Positions 37,660 through 47,700 of a DNA stretch of 64,000 bases are shown here, piece by piece (position 1 is the stretch's first letter; the number at the start of each line of letters is the position of its first letter). The translations under genes were made by a program, and so were the position numbers. The notes beneath the pieces were generated by a model. The model searched no databases. It was not told where the DNA came from and saw only the letters and a list, made by a program, of their open reading frames with translations. Source of the stretch: Ectothiorhodospiraceae bacterium WFHF3C12 (lineage in GTDB: Bacteria > Pseudomonadota > Gammaproteobacteria > Nitrococcales > Nitrococcaceae); contig JACDUA010000005.1 in the NCBI GenBank assembly GCA_013519935.1, positions 39,581 to 103,580 of the forward strand, written 5' to 3'.

Positions 37660-37832
37660 GGCGTGCGCCTCTTCGTAGCGCGGATTGAGGGTCTGACGTT
37701 AACGGCCTCTCACTCAGGGCGTCAACCGCCTCACAATGCGGCTTTCGGGCGTCCCGGGACCGCTTGACCCCCGCCTCTTCGCGGGCATAGCCTCGATCCT
37801 ATCGCCGCATCTCGCGTGAGGGAGTTCTGAGT

Positions 37833-39035
37833 ATGGTCAACCCGATGGACATGGACCAGTACGAGCACACGGCGGCGCCGCTGTTCGGACCGTCCCTGCA
37901 GGCGATCCCCATGCCCGGCATCCGCAAGATGATCAACATGGCGGCCGGGCTGGACGATGTCATCCACCTGTCCATCGGCCAGCCGGACTTCCCGACGCCG
38001 GAGCATATCGTCGAGGCGCACATCGACGCGCTGCGTGCCGGGCAGACCGGCTATACCCTCGACGCGGGTCTGCCCGAGCTGCTGACGGCCCTGAAGGACT
38101 ATTACAGCGAGCGCTACGAGCGGCAGCTTACCGAGGACAACATCCTCGTCACCACGGGCGCTACGGAGGCCATGTACCTGGCCCTCACCGCCACCGCGGC
38201 GCCGGGCCGGCAGTTCCTGGTGCCGGATCCGAGCTTCGTCCTCTATGCGCCGTTGATCCGCATGAACGGTGGCGAGGTGAAGGCCATTCCGACCCGGGCG
38301 GAGCACGGCCACCAGCTCGATCCCCAGGAGGTGATCGACGCCATCGACATGCGCACCTTCGCCATCGTGCTGAACTCGCCCAGCAATCCCACGGGGACCG
38401 TCTATCCGAAGGAGACCGTGGAGGCGATCGTCCAGGAGGCCGCTTACCGGGGTATCTACGTTTTCAGTGACGAGGTCTACGATCACCTCATCCTCGATGA
38501 CATGGACTACCCCAGCGTCATCCGCTGCACCAGTGATCTGGACCACGTCATGGCCGTGAGCAGCTTCTCCAAGACCTACTCCATGGCCGGATTGAGAATC
38601 GGCTGGATCATCTCCAGCCAGGGCGCGATCAAGAAGCTGCGGCGCTATCACATGTTCACCACCACCGTGGCGAATACTCCGGCCCAGTGGGCCGGGGTGG
38701 CGGCGCTTACCGGCGACCGCAGCTGCGTCGACCAGATGGTGGACGAGTACCGGCGCCGCCGGGACCGGGTCGTGCAGCTGGTCGGTGAAACCCCGCACCT
38801 GACGGGCTACTGGCCCCAGGGCGGTTTCTACATCTTCCCGTCACTGCCGCCGAACACGGACGGCCAGTCCGTGGCGCTGCGCATGCTCGAGGAGATCGGC
38901 GTTTGCGTAATCCCCGGGGATGCGTTCGGCGATTCAGCGCCCAATGCCCTGCGTATCAGCTACTCGAACTCCATGGACAAGATCGAGGAGGCCTTCGAGC
39001 GCATGATCCCCTGGCTGGCCAAGCAGCGTTTCTAG
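37833..39035 (+). CDS. Class I/II PLP-dependent aminotransferase
   Basis: The 400-residue fold-type I transaminase has LSIGQPDFPTP, the NSPSNPTGTVY motif, the Asp in VFSDEVYDHL and the PLP lysine in SSFSKTYSMAGLRIGW. It resembles aspartate/aromatic aminotransferases of the AAT I-alpha/gamma group. The ATG at 37833 follows GGGAG. It is divergent from the 2-hydroxyacid dehydrogenase set, and the 2-oxo acids it makes could feed that enzyme. An intrinsic terminator follows. Confidence 0.85.
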   Translation: MVNPMDMDQYEHTAAPLFGPSLQAIPMPGIRKMINMAAGLDDVIHLSIGQPDFPTPEHIVEAHIDALRAGQTGYTLDAGLPELLTALKDYYSERYERQLTEDNILVTTGATEAMYLALTATAAPGRQFLVPDPSFVLYAPLIRMNGGEVKAIPTRAEHGHQLDPQEVIDAIDMRTFAIVLNSPSNPTGTVYPKETVEAIVQEAAYRGIYVFSDEVYDHLILDDMDYPSVIRCTSDLDHVMAVSSFSKTYSMAGLRIGWIISSQGAIKKLRRYHMFTTTVANTPAQWAGVAALTGDRSCVDQMVDEYRRRRDRVVQLVGETPHLTGYWPQGGFYIFPSLPPNTDGQSVALRMLEEIGVCVIPGDAFGDSAPNALRISYSNSMDKIEEAFERMIPWLAKQRF

Positions 39036-39082
39036 GGAAACCGCCCTGTCCGGCGCCGGATGGTGCCGGTGCCCTTCCTTCA

Positions 39083-39113
39083 CGGCCCCGCGACGAGCGG
39101 GGCCGCTTTGTTT
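39083..39113 (+). terminator. Intrinsic terminator after the aminotransferase gene
   Basis: A 9-bp GC-rich stem (39083-39091 with 39097-39105, GACGA loop) is followed by CTTTGTTT. It starts 47 bp after the stop codon and separates the aminotransferase from sqr. Confidence 0.75.
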
Positions 39114-39146
39114 GGGTACCGGCGTGAGGCGGTGCCGCTCTCATAG

Positions 39147-39160
39147 TTGACCAGGATCAA
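39147..39160 (+). promoter_or_regulatory. FNR/ANR-like box upstream of sqr
   Basis: TTGACCAGGATCAA matches TTGAT-N4-ATCAA at 9 of 10 positions. Its centre lies about 41 bp before the start point expected from the -10-like TATCCT (39182-39187), the class II FNR activator position. An FNR protein is encoded at 27611. Confidence 0.55.
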
Positions 39161-39174
39161 TACCCCTGGGGGTA
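39161..39174. promoter_or_regulatory. CsoR/CstR-like operator palindrome upstream of sqr
   Basis: TACCCC-TG-GGGGTA is an inverted repeat flanked by A/T, the form used by CsoR/RcnR/CstR-family repressors. CstR members sense persulfide and control sulfide-oxidation genes. It touches the FNR-like box and lies upstream of the putative -10. Confidence 0.5.
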
Positions 39175-39257
39175 AATGGAATATCCTTCTATCTGGTACG
39201 AGCCGGGCACGCACCCGAGGGGCTGTCCGAATAACACAGCCAGAGGAGGAGAGGACC

Positions 39258-40550
39258 ATGACCCATATCGTCATCATCGGGGGCGGAATCGGGGGCATAC
39301 CGGCGGCCTACGAGCTGCGGGAGGCCCTGGGCAGCGCGGTGAAAATCACCGTGATCAATCGCAGCGAGCACTTTCAGTTCGTCCCCTCCAATCCCTGGCT
39401 GGCGGTCGGCTGGCGGGAGCGCGACGCCATCTCTTTTCCGATCGCGCCGCACCTGCGCAAGCGCAATATCGACTTCGTCGCCAGTCCCGTCAGCGACATC
39501 GATCCCAAGGCCCGACAGGTCCGGACCGAGAGCGGCGAGGCGCTGGACTACGACTACCTCGTGATCACGACCGGGCCGGAGCTGGCCTTCGACCAGGTGC
39601 CCGGAGCCGGCCCCGACGAAGGGTTCACGCAGTCCATCTGCACCGCGGATCATGCCGACCGGGCGCGGGTCGCCTACGAGACGTTCCTGGAGTCGCCCGG
39701 ACCCATCGTGGTCGGCGCCCTGCAGGGGGCGAGCTGCTACGGTCCGGCCTACGAGTTCGCCATGATCCTGGACGCGGACCTTCGCAAGCGCGGCGTGCGC
39801 GACCGCGTGCCCATGACCTTCGTCACGCCGGAACCGTACATCGGCCATCTGGGACTGGGCGGCGTGGAGGATTCCAAGGGTCTGCTGGAGAGCGAGCTGC
39901 GCAAGCGCGAGATCAAGTGGATCACCAACGCCGAGACCACGCGGGTCGAGCACGGCAAAATGTTCGTCTCCGAGCATGACGACAACGGCGAGGTCAGGCG
40001 CGAGCACGAGCTGGCGTTCGACTTCAGCATGATGCTGCCGGCGTTCCGCGGGGTGAAGCCGGTGGCGGCGGTGGACGGCCTGTGCAATCCCAAGGGCTTC
40101 GTCCTTGTCGACGAGTATCAGCGAAGCCCCGAGTACCCGGAGATCTACTCGGCGGGCGTCTGCATCGCCATACCGCCGGTGGAGCAGACCCCCGTGCCCA
40201 CCGGCGCGCCCAAGACCGGCTACATGATCGAGAGCATGGTCACCGCCATCGTTCAGAACATCCGCGCGGACCTGGCCGGCGAGCCGCTGCAGTCCAAGGG
40301 CACCTGGAACGCCATCTGCCTGGCCGATCTCGGCAACACCGGCGTGGCTTTCGTGGCGCTGCCCCAGAACCCGCCGCGCAACGTGACCTGGGCCAGGAAG
40401 GGCAAGTGGGTGCATCTGGCAAAGATCGCCTTCGAGAAGTACTTCATCCGCAAGATGAAGAAGGGCCGTACCGAGCCGGTGTACGAGAAGTACGTGCTGC
40501 GGGCCCTGGGTATCAACCGCCTCAAGGCGCGGGGTGAGCGGGCGGCCTGA
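39258..40550 (+). CDS. sqr: Sulfide:quinone oxidoreductase
   Basis: This membrane-associated flavoprotein oxidises sulfide and passes electrons to quinone. The 430-residue protein has the FAD motif IIGGGIGGIP and cysteines at 128 (QSICTAD), 160 (GASCYGPAYEF) and 354 (NAICLADLGN). These match the three catalytic/conserved cysteines of acidithiobacillus-type SQR (128, 160, 356). The C-terminal third is basic and amphipathic (FEKYFIRKMKKGR), fitting membrane attachment. ATG 39258 follows AGGAGGAGAGG. The frame continues up to TTG 39147, which is part of the FNR-like box. It is transcribed alone. Confidence 0.88.
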   Translation: MTHIVIIGGGIGGIPAAYELREALGSAVKITVINRSEHFQFVPSNPWLAVGWRERDAISFPIAPHLRKRNIDFVASPVSDIDPKARQVRTESGEALDYDYLVITTGPELAFDQVPGAGPDEGFTQSICTADHADRARVAYETFLESPGPIVVGALQGASCYGPAYEFAMILDADLRKRGVRDRVPMTFVTPEPYIGHLGLGGVEDSKGLLESELRKREIKWITNAETTRVEHGKMFVSEHDDNGEVRREHELAFDFSMMLPAFRGVKPVAAVDGLCNPKGFVLVDEYQRSPEYPEIYSAGVCIAIPPVEQTPVPTGAPKTGYMIESMVTAIVQNIRADLAGEPLQSKGTWNAICLADLGNTGVAFVALPQNPPRNVTWARKGKWVHLAKIAFEKYFIRKMKKGRTEPVYEKYVLRALGINRLKARGERAA

Positions 40551-40562
40551 GGACGCTTGATG

Positions 40563-40628
40563 ATCGCGGCGGGGTCGCTGCTCCCACGCGGGCATAATCC
40601 ACTGTGGGAGCGGCGACCCCGCCGCGAT
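40563..40628. repeat. REP inverted pair (BIME-like) between convergent genes
   Basis: 25-base arms at 40563-40587 and 40604-40628 are complementary with one mismatch and enclose 16 bases. Each arm is of the GTGGGAGCGGCGACCCCGCC type, as in REP sequences of pseudomonads and relatives. It fills nearly the whole 81-bp gap between sqr and the fusion-hydrolase gene and may serve as a two-way transcript end. Confidence 0.8.
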
Positions 40629-40631
40629 TCC

Positions 40632-42194
40632 TTAGTCGTGCTCCAGCCACTCCACCCGGAACAGATCCAGGCGCCGGTCCTTGGTGTTGCGCACCGAGCC
40701 TTCCTCGCGCAGCTGCTTGAGCTTGTCCATGTCCAGATCGACCACCAGGGTCATTTCGGTGTTGGGCGTGGACTCGGCGACAATGCCGTCGTGGGGGAAG
40801 GCGAAGTCCGACGGCGAGAAAACCGCCGCCTGGGAGTACTGGATCTCGATGTTCTCCACTCGCGGCAGGTTGCCCACGCTGCCGGTTATGGCCACGTAGC
40901 ACTCGTTCTCGATGGCCCGGGCCTGGGCGCAGCGGCGGACCCGTAGATAGGCGTTCTTGGTGTCGGTCCAGAACGGCACGAACAGCAGCTCCATACCCTG
41001 ATCGGCCAGCAGCCGGGGCAGCTCGGGGAATTCCACGTCGTAGCACACGAGAATCCCCACCCGTCCCACGTCGGTGTCGAATACCCGCAGCCGCTCGCCG
41101 CCCTGCACGCCCCAGTAAAAGCGTTCGTCCGGCGTCGCGTGGAGCTTGTACTGGGCGTCGATGGTCCCGTCTCGCCGGCACAGGAACGCGACGTTGTACA
41201 GCACGTTCTCCTCGTAAACGGGCATGCTGCCGGCGATGATGTTGATGTTGTAGCTCACCGCCAGCTTCAGCATGGCCTCGCAGATCTCGTCGGTGTACTG
41301 CGCCAGGCCGCGCATGGCCTCGGCCGGATCGTCCTGGTTGAACTGCGCCAGCAGCGCCGCGTTGAACAGCTCCGGGAAGAGGATGAAGTCGCAGTTGTAG
41401 CCGGCCATGGCGTCAACGAAGAACTCGATGTTGGTCATCAGGTCCTCGAAGTCCTTCACCCGCCGCATCTGCCACTGCACGGCCCCGATCCGCACCGTGG
41501 ACTTGCGTCCGCCGATCAGCGAGCTGCGCTCGGTCTCGTAGAAGATATTGTCCCACTGCACGAGCGTGGCGTAGGCCTGGGACTTGTCGTCCTCCGGCAT
41601 GTAGCCGGTGATGACCCGGCGGACATGGAAGTCGTTGGCCAGTTGAAAGGACAGGATCGGGTCGTGGAGCTCGCGGCGCTTGACCAGCTCGATGTACTCC
41701 TCCGGCGTCATTTCCTCCTTGTGCTTGCGATAACCGGGGATCCGGCCGCCGGCGACGATGGCGCGCAGGTTCAGGCTGCGGCACAGTTCCTTGCGGGCGT
41801 CGTAGAGCCGGCGCCCCAGTCGCATGTCCCGGTAGTCCGGATTGACAAAGACGTCGACGCCGTAGAGCACATCGCCGTTGGGGTCGTGATTGGTCAGGTA
41901 ACCGTTGCTGGTGATGTCCTGATAGGTGTGGCGGTCACCGAAACGGTCATAATTGACGATCATGGAAATGGCGGCGGCCACCACCTTGCCGTTATCCTCG
42001 ATACAGATCTGGCCATCCGGGAAGCGATTGATCTGGGCGGCGAACTGCTTGCGCGTCCAGGCGCCGCCGATGTCCGCGTACACCCGGTCCATGATGCGGG
42101 CGACATCGGGGTAGTCGCTCAGGCGCAGGTTTCGCAGTCGCAGATGGTGTTCTTCAAGATCGGCTTTCTCGGTGCGGTCGTCGGTGTCGCTCAT
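40632..42194 (-). CDS. GNAT acetyltransferase / carbon-nitrogen hydrolase fusion protein
   Basis: The 520-residue protein joins an N-terminal GNAT domain (about 18-210, with VDVFVNPDYRDMRLGRRLYDARKE as the acetyl-CoA region) to a C-terminal nitrilase-type hydrolase (about 230-495). The hydrolase triad is readable: Glu in LFPELFNA, Lys in AQYKLHATPDE, Cys in GILVCYDVEFPE. It probably hydrolyses an amide or N-carbamoyl group and acetylates an amine. Start ATG 42194 begins MSDTDDRTEKAD; upstream codons look non-coding. Natural substrates of this recognised fusion family are unknown to me. Confidence 0.85.
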   Translation of the reverse strand: MSDTDDRTEKADLEEHHLRLRNLRLSDYPDVARIMDRVYADIGGAWTRKQFAAQINRFPDGQICIEDNGKVVAAAISMIVNYDRFGDRHTYQDITSNGYLTNHDPNGDVLYGVDVFVNPDYRDMRLGRRLYDARKELCRSLNLRAIVAGGRIPGYRKHKEEMTPEEYIELVKRRELHDPILSFQLANDFHVRRVITGYMPEDDKSQAYATLVQWDNIFYETERSSLIGGRKSTVRIGAVQWQMRRVKDFEDLMTNIEFFVDAMAGYNCDFILFPELFNAALLAQFNQDDPAEAMRGLAQYTDEICEAMLKLAVSYNINIIAGSMPVYEENVLYNVAFLCRRDGTIDAQYKLHATPDERFYWGVQGGERLRVFDTDVGRVGILVCYDVEFPELPRLLADQGMELLFVPFWTDTKNAYLRVRRCAQARAIENECYVAITGSVGNLPRVENIEIQYSQAAVFSPSDFAFPHDGIVAESTPNTEMTLVVDLDMDKLKQLREEGSVRNTKDRRLDLFRVEWLEHD

Positions 42195-42333
42195 GAATGC
42201 CTGCGCTGTTGGGAACCGTTGGTCGCTGGTTGACTTTGAGCATATCACGCCGCATTTCAATAGCAGTCCGGCGCAGTCCCCAGACCCGGCCGAGGCGGGC
42301 TGCGGGGCCTCGACGCGATCTCAGGAGGGGAAC

Positions 42334-42729
42334 ATGACCCAAGCTCTACCCGCGCATACAAGACGGGAACTGGAAGACACGCTGCGAGCGCGTTACGCGC
42401 AGCTGCGCGAGGAAGTGAGCCGGGAGCTGCTCGACCAGGACCAGTATGATTACAGCGATGTCGCCGGCAAGGTCCACGATCCGGGTGACGAGTCCGTCGC
42501 CGATCTCATTTCCGATCTGGAGCTGGCGGCGATAGACCGCAACGTCAGCGAAATACGGGCAATCGAGACGGCACTGGATCACCTCGCGGACGGCACCTAC
42601 GGGCTGTGCGTGGACTGTGGCGATACCATCGCCGTGGAACGGCTCAAGGCCTATCCCACCGCCAGTCGCTGCATCCGCTGCCAGGAGCGCTACGAGAAGG
42701 ACCACGGGGGCGCACCGCCCAAGCTGTGA
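42334..42729 (+). CDS. TraR/DksA-family zinc-finger protein
   Basis: The 131-residue protein has a helical N-terminal coiled region with Asp-rich DPGDESVAD and a C-terminal C4 zinc finger (CVDCG, then CIRC 17 residues on). DksA-like proteins enter the RNA polymerase secondary channel. The short coiled coil and the DPGDES sequence suggest a paralogue rather than the main DksA. ATG 42334 follows AGGAGGGG. It is divergent from the fusion hydrolase and upstream of tamAB. Confidence 0.85.
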   Translation: MTQALPAHTRRELEDTLRARYAQLREEVSRELLDQDQYDYSDVAGKVHDPGDESVADLISDLELAAIDRNVSEIRAIETALDHLADGTYGLCVDCGDTIAVERLKAYPTASRCIRCQERYEKDHGGAPPKL

Positions 42730-42960
42730 TAACGTCTTCCGGCACGCCTCATTGAGACGCTGGCCGGCCGTTTGAACGTTGCGAGACTCCTTGAGCGACT
42801 TCTCGATCGACTGTCGCGCGGGCGCATGCGCCGGCCGGCGCGGCCATCGCTGCCCCTTATCTCCGAGGGACGTCTCCATCCCGTGCGTGAATGTCCGTCT
42901 CAATCCCGCCACGGCGCGGCGGGCCTCCGCGGCCCATGTGTGCGGCGCGAGTGGCGTGAA

Positions 42961-44709
42961 GTGAACCGGTCTGGCGGCAAACGCCAGCCTGCGGGGCGCC
43001 GGCTTCTTGCCGGGGTGGTGGTCCTGCTGATGATGGCCTGGGCCGGTGCGGCCAGCGCGGCGCGGCTGGAGGTGGTCGGGGTGGACGAGGCAATGGCGGA
43101 GAACATTCGCGCCTATGTCGGCGAACCGCCCACGGAAGACGACGCCGCTACCGTCGGCATCTACGCACAGCGCGCACGCTCGGAGGCCCGCCGGGCCCTG
43201 GAGTCTCAGGGCTACTATCGCGCGGAGATCACCATCGAGCAGTCCAGTGACGCCGATGGCCGGGTGGTGACTATCATCGCGGAGCCCGGCCGCCCGGTCC
43301 GTCTGAACGACATCCGGGTGGAGGTTCGTGGTGAAGCCGCCGACGACCCCGCCTTCGACGCGCTAAGGCGATCGCTGCCGCTGAACAAGGACGATATCCT
43401 CGACCACGGGACGTACCAGACCGCGAAACAGGCCATTCGCAACCTGGCCCTGAATCGTGGCTACTTCGAGGGCGAATACCTCGTTCACCGGGTGGAAGTC
43501 GACACCGCGGCGTATACGGCCGACGTGGCGCTGGTCTTCGACAGCGGGCCCCGATACCGGTTCGGGGACGTCAGCTTCTCCGGAACCCCGTTCCGGCGCA
43601 GCCTGCTGAAGCGCTTTCTCACCTTCGCCCCGGAAGAACCCTATAGCGCGTCGGCTGTCGCCCGGCTCAACCGCAGACTGCTGGACAGCGGCTATTTCAG
43701 TGACGTGCGCGTTCGCACTGAACGCGAAGGCGCACCATCGGGGCAGGTGCCCGTGGGCATCGACCTGGAGACCCGCGACCCCAACCAGGTGGGGTTCGGC
43801 GTCGGTTTCTCCACCGACGTCGGTCCACGGGTGAGGTTGAACTGGGACAAACCCTGGCTCAACGAGCGCGGCCACCAGCTCTTCAACGAAATCCAGCTCT
43901 CCCAGGTCCAGCAGAGCGTATCCACGAAATACCGCATACCCATGGAGAAACCGGGCAGCGACTACCTGCAGTTGCAGGCGGGCTGGCTATCCGAGTCGTT
44001 CGCGGATACCCGAACCGAGCAGTATACGGCCGCCGTTCAGTTCGAGAAGCTGCTGGAGTCCGGCTGGAATCGGGCGCTTTACGTGCGCTGGCAGCAGGAC
44101 CGTTTTACCCAGGGCGAGGACGAGGGCCGCACGACCCTGGTGCTGCCGGGCGTCAGCTACCGGCGCACTCGCAGCCGCGGCGGGCTCGACCCGAACTGGG
44201 GCGACGCCCAGAGTGCGACACTGGAGTTCTCCGAACCTTTCGTGGGCTCGGATATCGACCTGATTCGCCTGCTGGGTTCCACCAGGTGGCTGCGTAGCCT
44301 CGGCAGCCGGCACCAGTTCCTGTTCCGGCTGACCGGCGGGGCGCTGCTGGCCAGCGAGTTCGACCGCGTGCCCGCCTCGCTGCGCTTCTTCGCCGGCGGT
44401 GACCAGAGCGTGCGCGGCTACGGCTATCAGCGCCTGGCCCCCGAAGAAGACGGGGAGTTCGTTGGCGGCAAGTACCTGACCACGGGCAGCGTCGAGTACG
44501 GCTACCGCTTTCTGGAGCAATGGCGCGGCGCGGTGTTCGTCGACGCCGGCAACGCCTACAGCGAACCGAATCCGCGCGTCTTCGTCGGCACCGGCTTCGG
44601 CATCCGCTGGATTTCGCCGGTGGGTCCCGTGCGCCTGGACCTCGCCTGGGCGGTGGACCGGGAAGGCAAGCCCCTCCGCCTGCACTTCTCCATGGGGCCG
44701 CCGTTATGA
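42961..44709 (+). CDS. tamA: Autotransporter assembly factor TamA (Omp85 family)
   Basis: TamA is the outer-membrane beta-barrel of the translocation and assembly module. The chosen 582-residue form has a basic N-terminus, a hydrophobic signal (LLAGVVVLLMMAWAGAASA) and three POTRA domains (about 30-265). The Omp85 barrel follows, with FFAGGDQSVRGYGYQRLAP, the conserved VRGY motif, and a terminal HFSMGPPL. GTG 42961 gives the E. coli-like length (577) but lacks a strong ribosome site; the frame stays open to 42772. The stop overlaps the tamB start by ATGA. Confidence 0.9.
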   Translation: MNRSGGKRQPAGRRLLAGVVVLLMMAWAGAASAARLEVVGVDEAMAENIRAYVGEPPTEDDAATVGIYAQRARSEARRALESQGYYRAEITIEQSSDADGRVVTIIAEPGRPVRLNDIRVEVRGEAADDPAFDALRRSLPLNKDDILDHGTYQTAKQAIRNLALNRGYFEGEYLVHRVEVDTAAYTADVALVFDSGPRYRFGDVSFSGTPFRRSLLKRFLTFAPEEPYSASAVARLNRRLLDSGYFSDVRVRTEREGAPSGQVPVGIDLETRDPNQVGFGVGFSTDVGPRVRLNWDKPWLNERGHQLFNEIQLSQVQQSVSTKYRIPMEKPGSDYLQLQAGWLSESFADTRTEQYTAAVQFEKLLESGWNRALYVRWQQDRFTQGEDEGRTTLVLPGVSYRRTRSRGGLDPNWGDAQSATLEFSEPFVGSDIDLIRLLGSTRWLRSLGSRHQFLFRLTGGALLASEFDRVPASLRFFAGGDQSVRGYGYQRLAPEEDGEFVGGKYLTTGSVEYGYRFLEQWRGAVFVDAGNAYSEPNPRVFVGTGFGIRWISPVGPVRLDLAWAVDREGKPLRLHFSMGPPL

Positions 44710-47700
44710 AGCGGCGCGTTCTCGCCGGTTTCCTGCTGGTGTTGCTCCTGCTCACCGCGGCCGCGGCCGTTGTCGTGACCTCCCAGGCGGTGGCGCGTTA
44801 CCTGGTCAACCAGGGGGCGGCCGCGGTGCCCGGGCTAAGGGTGACGTTTCGGGACGGCACGCTCTGGAGCGGCATCGGCGTGACGGAGCTGCGCTACCGC
44901 GGGGGTGGGATCGAGCTCAGTGCCGGGGCGGCGGAGCTGCGCTGGTCATTGCATTGTCTGGCCAACGGCAATCTGTGTATGGACCGCGTGGCGGCCAGCG
45001 ACGTCCTGGTGCGCGTGACGCAAGGGTCCGGGACTGGCGGGAATGCCGAGGCCGCGGCCATGCCGGTGTTGCCGCTGGACATCCTGTTCCGGGCCGTGGC
45101 GGTGGATGGCCTGACCGTCCTCACGCCGGCCGCCGAGGTGGAGCTGGACTCGGCGAGGCTCCACGGCGCGCTGACGAACCAGGGCCTGACCATCGCCAGT
45201 GCCCGGTTGTCGCGGCCCCACGTCCGGCTCCTCCGGTCCGGATCTCAGCCGGAGACGGCGCCGGCGCAACCGGCGGAACCGCTTGCGTTGCCTGTCTTCA
45301 GCAGTCCGCTGCCGGTGACCGTCGAGCGGCTGTGGCTCGAACGGCCGGCCGTGACACTGACGCAGGGGCACTACGAGGCCGATGGCATGGAATTCCAGGG
45401 GCAGCTGAGCGGGCAACGGCTGTCCATTCAGCGGCTTTCGCTGCAGCACCCGCAGGGACGCGGGTCCCTGTCCGGCCGGGTCCGGTTTACCGAAGGCTAT
45501 CCCATCGACCTGCGGCTGCAGGCCACGGCGAACGCGATTCACGAGGGCCGGGACCAGCGCGTGAGCGCCGATCTGTCCGGCAGGGTTGCGGACCTCGGCG
45601 TAAAGGCGCAGCTGGAGGGCCTGATTGCCGCTCGCGTCGATGGCCGCGTGAGTCCGCTCGAGCCCGCGGTGCCTTACAGTGCCACCGTGCGCGCCGGCAG
45701 GATCGGCTGGCCCCTGGCCGCCGACGCGCAGCAGGTCACCGGGCGTGACCTTCGCCTGCGGCTGAGAGGGGATCTCTCGGGTTACAGGGTGTCCGCCTCC
45801 GGCGGACTCGAGGGCAGCTTGCCGCCGCCGCTGGACTGGCGTCTTGAAGCGCGTGGCGATTGGCAGCAGGCCCGTATCGACTCGCTGGCGCTCGACGGCC
45901 TGGACGGAACGGCCCGAGTGGCGGGTGAAGTGACCTGGTCGCCCGAGGTGAGCTGGCAGGCGGAGATCACGGCCGAGGGCGTGCAGCCGTCGAAGCGCTG
46001 GCCGGCAGCGCCGGAGCGGATCGGCGGTCGCGCCCGCGTGACGGGAGCCCTGGAGTCGGGCGGCTGGCGGCTGGATGTCACGACGCCTGACATTGACCTA
46101 CGCTACCGGGGGCAGTCCGTGGCTCTGAACGGGACGGTCCGCCATCTCCTCGATGGCAGCTGGCGCGCCGAGCCGCTGCGCGTGGCCAGCGGGGCCAACC
46201 GTGCCGAGGTGCGAGGCAGCCTGGATGGGGGGCTGGATCTGCGGGCGGCCCTGGACGTGCCGGAGCCCGGACACTGGTTGCCGGACCTTGATGGCGATCT
46301 GCGCGGGACGGTCGCCGTGCAGGGCGCGTTTGCAGGCCCGGACATCCGGGCCAACGTCACCGCGACTGACCTGACTTACCAGGGTATGGCCGTGGACGAA
46401 GCGCGGCTCGAGGCCGATGTGGCGGCGCTGGGCCGCGGCCGCAGCCGGGTAAGCCTCCAGGTGGGCGGCGCCACCTACGGCGAGCGGCATCTCGACAACC
46501 TGAGGCTTGTCCTCAGTGGCGTGCGGTCGACGCACCGGCTGACGCTGCAGGCAAGCGGCGAGGGCGCAGCCACGGAGCTCGGCTTCGAGGGGGGGCTGGC
46601 CGATGGCTGGGACTGGCAGGGCCGGCTGGCGGAGGGCGCTATCGCGTGGGAGGAGCGGCGGTGGCTGCTTTCGGAACCGGCGGATATGTACTTCGATGCC
46701 ACGGAGTTGCAGGCGCGCATGGAGCCGCATTGCTGGCGGCGGGAGCGCACGGAGCTCTGCCTGGCCGAGCCGGCCCGTTTCGGGCGGGCGGGTGAAGTTA
46801 CGGTCAGGCTGTCCGACATGCCGCTGGGCTGGCTAGGGGAGTGGCTGCCCGAAGGGCTCACCTGGCACGGCCGGCTCAGCGGTGACGTGCAGGCCGACTG
46901 GTCGGCGCAGCGTCCGCCGCGCCTGACCGCCGACCTGGTTAGCCGCGACGGTCGTATGGGTGTGCAGGCCGGCGCCGCCCGCGCCGAGCCGGATGCCGCG
47001 TTGCCGCTCGGATACGAGTCGCTGTCGTTGGAGGCGCGGCTGGATGCGGAGCAGCTGCGCGCGCGCGTCGAGCTCGTCTCCAGCACGCTCGGCGACGCGA
47101 ACGTGAACGCGACCCTGCGCCATGCCGCTCCGGGTCGTCCCATCGATGGCCGCGTGGAGGTCGAGGGCATCGAGCTTGCCGTCTTCGAGCCGTTCTTCCC
47201 GCGCATTGAGACGTTGCGGGGACGGCTGGCGATGGCCGGTAAGGTGGGCGGCACGCTGACGGCGCCGGCATTCAACGGCGAGGTGACGCTGCGGGACGGC
47301 GAGGTCCAGGGGCGCGAGCTGCCGATGCATCTCGAGGCGGTCTCGCTGACCGTGGACGTGGAGGGCCGTCGGTTCCGGATCGATGGCGGGTTGAGCAGCG
47401 GCGGCGGGCAGGCCGAGCTCACCGGACGCGGTGCCTGGCATGCCGACGGGTGGCAGGTGAACGCGGCCCTTACCGGTGAGCGCCTGCAGGTGCAGTATCC
47501 GCCGCTGGCTGTGCTGCGCGTCAGCCCGGACCTGCAGCTTCAGGCCGATCAGCAGGCCATAGAGCTGACCGGGACCATTCGCGTGCCCGAAGGCCAGCTC
47601 ACGCTCAGGCAGCTGCCCAAGGGGGCCGTGCCGTATTCCACGGACGTGGTTATCGTGCGCGGACCGGGCGCCCAGACCGGCGCAGGGGAGAACGGGGCGG

